Below, piece after piece: positions 14,154 through 19,996 of a stretch of 19,996 nt of DNA. The notes under the pieces are model-generated. The model saw only the letters and a program-made list of their open reading frames with translations, was not told the origin of the DNA and did no database searches. The stretch's first letter is position 1; each line of letters starts with the position of its first letter. Made by a program: the position numbers and the translations under genes. Source of the DNA: Euryarchaeota archaeon UBA28 (GTDB lineage Archaea > Thermoplasmatota > Poseidoniia > Poseidoniales > Thalassarchaeaceae); assembly GCA_002501605.1 (NCBI GenBank), contig DANW01000029.1, forward strand, positions 1-19,996, read 5' to 3'.

Positions 14154-15947
14154 TCAGGAGTACATTGCTTCTATCTCAGATGACCAGTTCTCTCGAATCT
14201 GCTTCCTTCTAATCTTCAGGGTTGGAGTAAGCTCACCCTCATCTACACTCAAATCTCGAGGGAGGACTGTGAACTTCTTCACTTGCTCTGGGTTGCTGAA
14301 CTTTCCATTCAGCTCGGCAACTGCCGCATCGATCTGTTTGTATGTCTCACTTCCGACGGAGGTGTATTCTGACAGATCATGGCCCAGCTCAGCGAGCTTA
14401 GCGAGTTGTTTTGCAGGGTCCTTAGGGACCTCTGTGGCACCATCAAGGCCATGGACGTCTCGGAGAATAGCGCCGACGTCAAGTGTGAAGAGGGCACTGC
14501 AGTACTTTCTGTTGTCTCCAATCAGCATGCATTGCGACACAACTGGGATGGATTTCATAGTCTCCTCAATCACTAACGGGGCTATGTTCTTCCCCTGCGA
14601 GCTCACGTAGATTTCCTTCAGTCGACCTGTGACGTAAACGAATCCATCAATGTCCATCTTACCCAAATCTCCCGATTTAAGCCACCCATCTTCCGTCATT
14701 GTGGCAGCCGTAGCGTCTGGATCCTTGTAGTAACCCGGCATAATGTGCCTACCACTGAACTGGATTTCCCCATTGCCATTCTCATCAGGATCAGCAATCC
14801 TTAGTCCAGTTCCTTCGAATGGCTTCCCTACTGAACCTATCCTATTGTGTGCAGGAGACCCTAGGGTAGCTCCAGCGGTAGTCTCAGTCATGCCATATCC
14901 CTCGAAAAGAGGCACACCAAGCTTAGAGAATAGCTTGAGGATATCTGGATTAATCGGAGCAGCTCCAGTTACTGCGAACTTGACATTCGAAAAGCCGATC
15001 TTTCCCTTTGCCTTCTTTTTGATAACCCCGCCCAGTCCTGGTACGCTGAGTAGCCATGTTGGAGGAAGTCCAGCGACTAGGTTGCTGTACACCTTCTCAT
15101 AGATTCTTGGGACCCCAATAAAAAGAGCGGGCATCGCCTCCTTACAGTAGTCAATTGAGTGTAGCGGACTGTCGACTACGGTCATGTGCATCGCGTCCCT
15201 AATCCAGAGATGATTATCTGCAACCTGTCCGAACACATGTGCGCAAGGAAGCCAAGAAACATATCCATCTCCGGGATTGAATTTAGCAAGCTTTCCAATG
15301 CACTCTAACTCATAGTCGAAGTTATCGTGGGTTAAAACAACCCCCTTCGGATTTCCGGTTGTCCCAGAAGTGTAGATTAGGGCAGCTGTATCAGAAGGCT
15401 TGATTCCTGAAATCCTTTCCATAACTGCATCATCAGGGATTTCCGATCCCATTGACATAAAACTCTCCCAGTCATGAGCATTCGGGTGATCAATAGCTTG
15501 CATGGAAGACATGGAAACAATCACCTCTACCTTTTCCAAGGACGACATTGCCTTCTCGAGGCGCTTCGTACACATTTTTTCTGGGTCTCCGTTATCCATA
15601 GGATTTGTCCCCACAAAAACTACCTTTGAGTCCGAGTTACCAACTACCCATTCGACCTCCTCAGGGGAGCAGGTATGGTAGACCCCTACTGCGGCCCCGT
15701 TGCAAAAATTGGCGGCCGCGTAAGCCGCATACCATTCCATTCTATTGTATGAGTAAATGCTCAGGTTATCTCCAGGCTCAAAACCAACTGCAATCAGTGA
15801 CTTGGCCATTTTCATAGTTACATCATAAAAATCCGACCATGTCATTCTTACCCAGTTTCCGGAGTCATCTTTGTATGACAGAGCTATAGCATCCGGCATG
15901 TTTAGGGCATTTGATTTCAGGTACTCGGGCGTCGTCTTGGCGTCCAT
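14154..15947 (-). CDS. Long-chain acyl-CoA synthetase (AMP-forming)
   Basis: A 597-aa ANL-superfamily enzyme that activates a fatty acid to acyl-AMP and then acyl-CoA. The P-loop YTSGTTGNPKG is at 192-202, GYGMTE at 350-355, the adenylate-binding SGDLG at 425-429, and the hinge GRLKEIY at 441-447. The C-terminal catalytic-Lys region is ELTPTLKIRRKQI (about 577-589), typical of the ACSL, bubblegum and FadD15 group rather than of acetyl-CoA synthetases. All key residues are present. Chain length cannot be read from the sequence. A/T-rich AAAAATAC about 55 bases upstream on the minus strand is a possible TATA box. LysE follows in the same direction. Confidence 0.93.
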   Translation of the reverse strand: MDAKTTPEYLKSNALNMPDAIALSYKDDSGNWVRMTWSDFYDVTMKMAKSLIAVGFEPGDNLSIYSYNRMEWYAAYAAANFCNGAAVGVYHTCSPEEVEWVVGNSDSKVVFVGTNPMDNGDPEKMCTKRLEKAMSSLEKVEVIVSMSSMQAIDHPNAHDWESFMSMGSEIPDDAVMERISGIKPSDTAALIYTSGTTGNPKGVVLTHDNFDYELECIGKLAKFNPGDGYVSWLPCAHVFGQVADNHLWIRDAMHMTVVDSPLHSIDYCKEAMPALFIGVPRIYEKVYSNLVAGLPPTWLLSVPGLGGVIKKKAKGKIGFSNVKFAVTGAAPINPDILKLFSKLGVPLFEGYGMTETTAGATLGSPAHNRIGSVGKPFEGTGLRIADPDENGNGEIQFSGRHIMPGYYKDPDATAATMTEDGWLKSGDLGKMDIDGFVYVTGRLKEIYVSSQGKNIAPLVIEETMKSIPVVSQCMLIGDNRKYCSALFTLDVGAILRDVHGLDGATEVPKDPAKQLAKLAELGHDLSEYTSVGSETYKQIDAAVAELNGKFSNPEQVKKFTVLPRDLSVDEGELTPTLKIRRKQIRENWSSEIEAMYS

Positions 15948-15998
15948 GAGGCTTTACGGGACATCAGTCGACTTAACTCTTTACTAGAAATCAATGCA

Positions 15999-16006
15999 GT
16001 ATTTTT
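15999..16006 (-). promoter_or_regulatory. Possible TATA box for the acyl-CoA synthetase
   Basis: AAAAATAC on the minus strand, preceded by a purine-rich AAAG, could be a BRE/TATA pair. It would place the transcript start about 29 bases before ATG 15947. It lies just past the stop of the SMUG1-like gene, so that gene's transcript would read into it. Confidence 0.35.
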
Positions 16007-16013
16007 CTTTGTT

Positions 16014-16745
16014 CTAGGGCAATACTGCCCGAACATTTTCGCGCCAGTCAGCCCCCCCATTCCTATTTGCGAGAGGGGATGCTGGAGACGGATGCCAGCA
16101 TCCTTTGACTTGGATACCACTACCTTCCAACGCATTCAATGCCCTTCTTTCAGCAAATTTCCCTATTCCGATGACGCAGTCTGCATTCAAGGAATTCAAT
16201 ACCTCTTTCAGGTGCTGGTCACACCTCTGCAGTAGCTTTCTTGCAGCGCTCCCAGAAATTTTGTCCGGAGTTATATTCACTCCCTTCTCGCCCTTAAGTA
16301 ACATAAGCGGACAGTGGTTGACCAAGAACACCTTCTCGAAGATTCTGTCCGAGCTACCATACGTCTCTGAGAGAAGGCTCCAAATCCTTGTTCCAGACAC
16401 CTCCTCTCTAGGGTATTCAAGGCCGATTACTGGCCTTTTTGGATGTGGTGTTGAAGGTTGCTTAACCGGAATGTTACTTATTCCGAGGATGTCTCTTACC
16501 ATGCTAGTTGCAGCGAAGGGTATGCCCATCTGCCCCATCCCATGAGGTCCAGGATTCATTCCGAGCATCACAGTCTTAGCACCTCTTCCCCCAGAAATCT
16601 GAATGTACCGCTCATGGATATCCCATGCGTAATCCAGAGGGTTATAGACGCAGTCCACTGAACCCTCCTCGACGAGCATGGTGCCCAGCTCATTAGCGTC
16701 ATCCCTGAGTCGGGAAGCAGAACCAAGTAACCTCTCAATCGACAT
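16014..16745 (-). CDS. SMUG1-like uracil-DNA glycosylase
   Basis: From ATG 16745 the product is 243 aa; GTG 16751 adds two residues (the residue numbers here count from the GTG). It closely follows animal SMUG1, which excises uracil and 5-hydroxymethyluracil from DNA. YNPLDYAW (36-43) precedes the catalytic motif LGMNPGPHGM (63-72) with Asn66. GIPF (76-79) supplies the base-stacking Phe79. HPKRPVIGLE (103-112), EVSGTRIW (117-124) and VNHCPL (144-149) match family blocks. WHPSPASP (219-226) carries the catalytic-loop His220. Motif spacing equals that recalled for human SMUG1 (Asn85, Phe98, His239). No iron-sulfur cysteine set is present, so it is not a family 4 or 5 enzyme. The gene starts within a few bases of the upstream deacylase-like stop, so they form an operon. 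Confidence 0.9.
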   Translation of the reverse strand: MSIERLLGSASRLRDDANELGTMLVEEGSVDCVYNPLDYAWDIHERYIQISGGRGAKTVMLGMNPGPHGMGQMGIPFAATSMVRDILGISNIPVKQPSTPHPKRPVIGLEYPREEVSGTRIWSLLSETYGSSDRIFEKVFLVNHCPLMLLKGEKGVNITPDKISGSAARKLLQRCDQHLKEVLNSLNADCVIGIGKFAERRALNALEGSGIQVKGCWHPSPASPLANRNGGADWRENVRAVLP

Positions 16746-16752
16746 AATCACA

Positions 16753-17217
16753 CTATTGTTTGATATCCTCTAAAGATGCTCCAGAAATCTGCAATAGTGC
16801 TTCAGGTGAAATGGGGAAAACCGTCTGATTCGTCCCCCCTGCTCCCCAAATGGTACCATATTGCATCAAATCCTCATCCATCAAGACATGGGTTTTCTTG
16901 GTGTGTCCGAATGGGGGAACCCCTCCGACCCTATACCCAGTGTTGTCCTCCACATATTCCGGATCTGCCATACCCGGTTTGTAACCGAGGATCCTCTTCA
17001 GCTTTCGCTTTCTATCGACTCTGTTAGAACCAGATGTAATTACAACAACCGCGCACTCCTTACCGACGAACACCACCGATTTCGCAATGTGAGAGACTTC
17101 GCACCCAAGCTGATTAGCAGCATCTTGAGATGTCCTCGTTCCTTCTTCGTAAATCCTGGCATCGGCAGAGAAACCCATCTCGAGACACTTGGATAGCCAT
17201 AGCTCGTGACCATCCAT
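16753..17217 (-). CDS. YbaK/EbsC-family aminoacyl-tRNA deacylase-like protein
   Basis: From ATG 17217 the product is 154 aa; an in-frame TTG at 17226 would add three residues. The family hydrolyses mischarged aminoacyl-tRNAs (for example Cys- or Ala-tRNA-Pro). TSQDAANQLGCEVSHIAKSV matches the T-x-x-x-A-A-x-x-LGC-x-x-x-x-I-x-KS opening with the conserved Lys. TGYRVGGVPPFGH matches the conserved Gly-rich loop G-x-x-x-GGVPPFGH, and IWGAGGTNQTVFPISP closes the fold. The substrate tRNA cannot be told. No Shine-Dalgarno precedes the ATG, which suggests a leaderless mRNA. It overlaps or abuts the SMUG1-like gene, giving a two-gene operon. Confidence 0.9.
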   Translation of the reverse strand: MDGHELWLSKCLEMGFSADARIYEEGTRTSQDAANQLGCEVSHIAKSVVFVGKECAVVVITSGSNRVDRKRKLKRILGYKPGMADPEYVEDNTGYRVGGVPPFGHTKKTHVLMDEDLMQYGTIWGAGGTNQTVFPISPEALLQISGASLEDIKQ

Positions 17218-17325
17218 GACGCCCAAAGGGGGCCATGTGTATTGATGGTTAGGGATTCATCGAATACTAGAGGTCCTTACGGAATATGTGTAATATTCAT
17301 GACTGGCTCATGACGGGCCAAGCTC
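17218..17325. promoter_or_regulatory. Divergent promoter region, deacylase / PAP2 gene
   Basis: A 108-base spacer between two divergent genes. On the plus strand ATATGTGTAATATTC (about 17284-17298) is a plausible TATA region 30-40 bases before ATG 17326. On the minus strand only a weak TCAATACAC lies about 25 bases before ATG 17217. No other structure was seen. Confidence 0.4.
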
Positions 17326-18783
17326 ATGTTGTGGCCCCTTGGACCCTATGGGACGATAATGGCCTTTATCCTAATTTCAACGATACCTCTCAGAAACCTC
17401 CTTTCCAGAGATGAGAAGGAAGAGCGTCTCAAGCTCTCCGAATTGCCCGCTGAGATTAGGGAAAAGGGATACAAGTGGCACATATCTCTATTTGTCGTCA
17501 TGTACGTGTACAAGGCGGTGATTGATCACCACAATGAGCCAATTAAAGGCAGAGTTGGAGGCTACACACATTGGATTCACTCAATAGAGGGGGATTTCAC
17601 AATCTGGGCCCAGAACGCATTTAAGAGCGACATCCTCACTGATGCATTGTCCTTCCACTACCTCTGTGTGTACCTATTCACGATATGGTTCCTCCCGATT
17701 TACTTCATCATGGTAAGAGATCACGTGATGGCGGACAAGGCGACTTTGAATTACTTCGTAATTTATGTCCTAGCAGTCCCGATGTACCTGTTCTTCAACG
17801 TGGAAGTCACAAGCTCGTTCATCCCTGGCATGCAGGCGTTGCTCTACCACGATTCATGGTACCTCGAGTTCTTCACGAATAATGACCCCATGGACAACGG
17901 CTTTCCAAGCTTGCATTTCGGCTTACCTGTTGGACTGTTGATCATCAATAGATTGCACTGCAGAGATCTCGGGATTTCCATCAGGGACTGGAGACATAGG
18001 GAACTCGATATGTTTGTCATGGTCAATGTGGGAATCTACTTCTTCAGCATACAGTATCTTGGAATCCACTGGATAACTGATGTTGTTCCGGGTTTGATAC
18101 TTGGTGCAATATGTGCTATTTTCTGTCACAGCTGGCAACCAATTCTTCGAAACAGGCCCATGCATGGATGGAAGTCGCTAGTTCCGAACAAAAGGGCACT
18201 CTCGACTGCGACAATTTTCACCATCTTATGCGCGAGTCTAATGTTACACACAATAGTTGACGGCCCCGGGACCGATGATGAGGTGCCGAATTTCAGGTTG
18301 GGCGAGGGCGATTTCATTATCGATACAGTAGAGGTCCACAGTTTATCCCACCCTGTGACAGTGGAGGTGACAAACCTTGCAAGCTCTCCCTCAGCCACCC
18401 CCCAACAGGAGATACTAACCTGTGTCATTACCCTTAGGAGCGAGGTCGTAGACTTCTTTGAAAGAGGAGGGTTCTCCGAGGGGCATGATTTCTCTGGTCT
18501 TCTGGAAGTGCCCCACCATTCGAACCACACGATTGGCCCCGGGGAATCAGTGGTCACTGCAGTCGATACAAAGACAATCTTCGATACGCATCTGGTAATC
18601 TGCTCTTCAGACCAATCATCCTTGGAAGTGAGGATCACCATGCACTATTTCGATGATGAGCTGATGTGGTCTGCTGTTGTGGCGTCATTGCCCGCCTTCT
18701 TTATTACTGGCCTGGTGATTGATTCTAGGAGGGAGCAATCAAGTCACATTGAAGGCGAAGATTCCACCCATGTAGACTCCTGA
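17326..18783 (+). CDS. PAP2-superfamily membrane enzyme with extracytoplasmic C-terminal domain
   Basis: A 485-aa multi-helix membrane protein of the PAP2_3 / AUR1-like group, which dephosphorylate lipid phosphates or transfer phospho-headgroups. NGFPSLHFG carries Pro194-Ser195-x-His197 (motif C2). QYLGIHWITDVVPG carries His248 and Asp252 (motif C3). The soluble-enzyme C1 motif K-x6-RP was not seen, which is usual in this subgroup. Six or so helices fill residues 1-270. A further helix at about 290-310 is followed by about 130 residues of beta-rich, unconserved sequence and a last helix at about 445-465, so this part probably faces outside. No close namesake was recognised for that domain. 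The last 45 bases overlap the convergent membrane protein gene. Lipid-headgroup metabolism is the likely role. Confidence 0.8.
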   Translation: MLWPLGPYGTIMAFILISTIPLRNLLSRDEKEERLKLSELPAEIREKGYKWHISLFVVMYVYKAVIDHHNEPIKGRVGGYTHWIHSIEGDFTIWAQNAFKSDILTDALSFHYLCVYLFTIWFLPIYFIMVRDHVMADKATLNYFVIYVLAVPMYLFFNVEVTSSFIPGMQALLYHDSWYLEFFTNNDPMDNGFPSLHFGLPVGLLIINRLHCRDLGISIRDWRHRELDMFVMVNVGIYFFSIQYLGIHWITDVVPGLILGAICAIFCHSWQPILRNRPMHGWKSLVPNKRALSTATIFTILCASLMLHTIVDGPGTDDEVPNFRLGEGDFIIDTVEVHSLSHPVTVEVTNLASSPSATPQQEILTCVITLRSEVVDFFERGGFSEGHDFSGLLEVPHHSNHTIGPGESVVTAVDTKTIFDTHLVICSSDQSSLEVRITMHYFDDELMWSAVVASLPAFFITGLVIDSRREQSSHIEGEDSTHVDS

Positions 18784-19167
18784 GGCAGCCCCAAGGCCCA
18801 ACCAGACCCCTATCCTGAACGCCGGATAGGCTTTCCTCCACACGAAAATGGACTCACGGACCCATATCAGTATCACTGGTACGAACCAGACGAAGAAAAT
18901 GAGCTGCGGTAGCAAGGAGAACAGTATTGAAGAAAGAGAACCGAGAAACATCTCAGCTTTAGCATCGAACCTGCCTTGCAAGAAACAAATCGCCAAACAA
19001 GCGACTGTGGCCATAGCGAACGGAGCGAATAAAGAAAATTTCGACTCAGTACTCAAGTATTTCGACTCAACTAGGTATGGGAGGCAACCGGATACAAAGC
19101 CCAAGATGCTGGGAATCGCCACAGGCCACAGCGGAGGCTTGTCCCACTTCACGACACCCCGTCTCAT
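18739..19167 (-). CDS. Four-helix membrane protein of unknown function
   Basis: A 142-aa hydrophobic protein with about four membrane helices (near residues 13-33, 45-63, 75-102 and 118-138) and no recognised family motif. GGTGAG at 19170-19175 on the minus strand lies two bases before the ATG and supports this start. The C-terminal helix region is encoded by the strand opposite the polar C-terminal tail of the PAP2 enzyme, a 45-base tail-to-tail overlap. No signal for function was found. Because the Shine-Dalgarno is good and hydrophobicity is organised into helices, it is taken as a real gene rather than an antisense artefact. Confidence 0.65.
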   Translation of the reverse strand: MRRGVVKWDKPPLWPVAIPSILGFVSGCLPYLVESKYLSTESKFSLFAPFAMATVACLAICFLQGRFDAKAEMFLGSLSSILFSLLPQLIFFVWFVPVILIWVRESIFVWRKAYPAFRIGVWLGLGAASGVYMGGIFAFNVT

Positions 19168-19201
19168 TTCTCACCAATGAAGTCTGGTATTTCTCCGAAA
19201 G

Positions 19202-19214
19202 GTTTTCTTTAGAT
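19202..19214 (+). promoter_or_regulatory. Possible TATA box for the dioxygenase
   Basis: GTTTTCTTTAGAT is T-rich and lies about 19-31 bases before ATG 19233, the spacing of an archaeal TATA element serving a leaderless transcript. No Shine-Dalgarno precedes the ATG. Confidence 0.4.
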
Positions 19215-19232
19215 TTCTTCATCTCGGACTAC

Positions 19233-19996
19233 ATGCCAAAGGGGGAAATCGTACTCGGATGCCTCGCTCCTCACCCACCTCACGTTGTTTACGCTGAGAA
19301 CCCAGAACAGAACGAGCCAGTCTCAGAGGGTGGCTGGGAGACCCTGAGGTGGGGCTACAACAGGCTCGCGAGGAAACTGAAGTCAATAGACTATGACGCC
19401 CTTGTGATTTTTACGCCTCACTGGCAGACATACATAGGAACGCACTTCCTAGGCCTGCCTGAATTCAAGTCCAAGTCAGTAGACCCCGTATTCCCAAACA
19501 TATTCAGGTACAACTACGATATCAAAGTGGACGTAGACCTAGCAGAAAAAATGCGTGAGAAAGCGTCGGAGCACGGGATAATCACCAAGATGATGAGAAA
19601 TCAGGACTTCAGAGTGGACTACGGGACCATCACTTCGTGCCACATGCTCAACCCAGACTGGGACAAGCCTATCGTGACCATCAGCAGTAACAGGAATGCC
19701 CACTACTACTCTGCAGAAGTCATGAACGAGCAGGCCGCCGCTCTCGGCAGGGCTTGTGCCGAGGCAATAGAGGAGAGTGGAAAAAAGGTGGTTATGATCA
19801 GTAGCCACAGCCTCTCCCACAGGCACTTCGTGACGGAGTCACCCCTTCCGGAGGATATGAGCAAGGAGCACATATACAACCACAGTCAGTACGTTTGGGA
19901 CATGAAGCTGGTCGATCTGATGAGGGAGGGCAAGATGAGGGAGCTAATCGACATCCTTCCGGAATTTACTGAGCAGACTATAGCCGAGACTGAAGC
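19233..19996 (+). CDS. Class III extradiol dioxygenase, AmnB/LigB-like (3' end outside window)
   Basis: Partial: 254 codons are present and the frame runs off the right edge with no stop. It resembles the catalytic subunit of 2-aminophenol 1,6-dioxygenase and other LigB enzymes, which open aromatic rings with non-haem iron. APHPPH (12-17) supplies His14, and TPHW (61-64) supplies His63. The GGWETLRWGY block (33-42) and SVDPVFPNIFRYNY (84-97) are typical of the AmnB group, as is FRVDYGTITSCHMLNPDWDKP (126-146). Glu252 near the edge falls at the expected third iron ligand; the same +1 offset to recalled AmnB numbering (13, 62, 251) applies to all three. The true substrate may be different, and MEMO-like relatives lack catalysis, but here the iron site looks complete. 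Confidence 0.88.
   Translation, partial: MPKGEIVLGCLAPHPPHVVYAENPEQNEPVSEGGWETLRWGYNRLARKLKSIDYDALVIFTPHWQTYIGTHFLGLPEFKSKSVDPVFPNIFRYNYDIKVDVDLAEKMREKASEHGIITKMMRNQDFRVDYGTITSCHMLNPDWDKPIVTISSNRNAHYYSAEVMNEQAAALGRACAEAIEESGKKVVMISSHSLSHRHFVTESPLPEDMSKEHIYNHSQYVWDMKLVDLMREGKMRELIDILPEFTEQTIAETE

Noticed and set aside
19539..19826. Minus-strand 95-aa open frame
   Set aside because: Shadow of the dioxygenase gene; no family-like sequence and no ribosome binding site.
1..19996. CRISPR array, insertion sequence, integrase or phage block
   Set aside because: No spaced direct repeats, terminal inverted repeats, transposase or integrase motifs were seen. The ORF6C-like resemblance of the 75-aa protein alone is not enough for a phage call.

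Overview
The window is a compact, gene-dense piece of an archaeal chromosome with medium GC by eye. The archaeal assignment rests on information-processing genes: a PCNA sliding clamp, transcript-cleavage factor TFS, and an adjacent Nop5-fibrillarin pair of the C/D box RNP. TATA-like elements about 25-35 bases before starts and very short 5' leaders agree with this. Among the archaeal genes sit several of bacterial or eukaryote-like type: Fpg/MutM, an IcmF-type acyl-CoA mutase, a SMUG1-like uracil-DNA glycosylase, an aquaporin, an FGE-like protein and a class III extradiol dioxygenase. The mixture fits a marine Thermoplasmatota (Poseidoniia / Marine Group II type), but that lineage is inferred; there is no rRNA here to prove it.

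Layout: a tRNA-Gly(UCC) (54-128) is followed by a plus-strand operon of an ABC exporter, a membrane-tethered degenerate FGE-like protein and a 75-aa protein (181-3025). A minus-strand block holds CrcB, TFS, PCNA and a family-2 glycosyltransferase (5809 down to 3029). Nop5 and fibrillarin (5898-7607) run on the plus strand, diverging from CrcB. A DUF4190-like membrane protein diverges from Fpg/MutM, which is followed by an aquaporin with a clear TATA box. The large mutase (12935 down to 9684) diverges from a double zinc-ribbon protein. A minus-strand acyl-CoA synthetase-LysE pair follows, then a minus-strand deacylase-SMUG1 pair. A PAP2-type membrane enzyme, a four-helix membrane protein and the first 254 codons of an AmnB-like dioxygenase finish the window.

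Functional themes: genome maintenance (PCNA, MutM, SMUG1), transcription and RNA modification (TFS, Nop5, fibrillarin, tRNA-Gly, aminoacyl-tRNA deacylase-like), acyl-CoA metabolism (acyl-CoA synthetase, B12-dependent mutase), and membrane or envelope functions (ABC exporter, glycosyltransferase, PAP2 enzyme, aquaporin, CrcB, LysE). Convergent pairs meet with gaps of 0-5 bases or overlaps of up to 45 bases. No CRISPR array, insertion sequence, integrase, rRNA or replication origin is visible, and no stretch over 300 bases lacks a gene. The least-explained unit is the ABC exporter / FGE-like / 75-aa operon at the left end.
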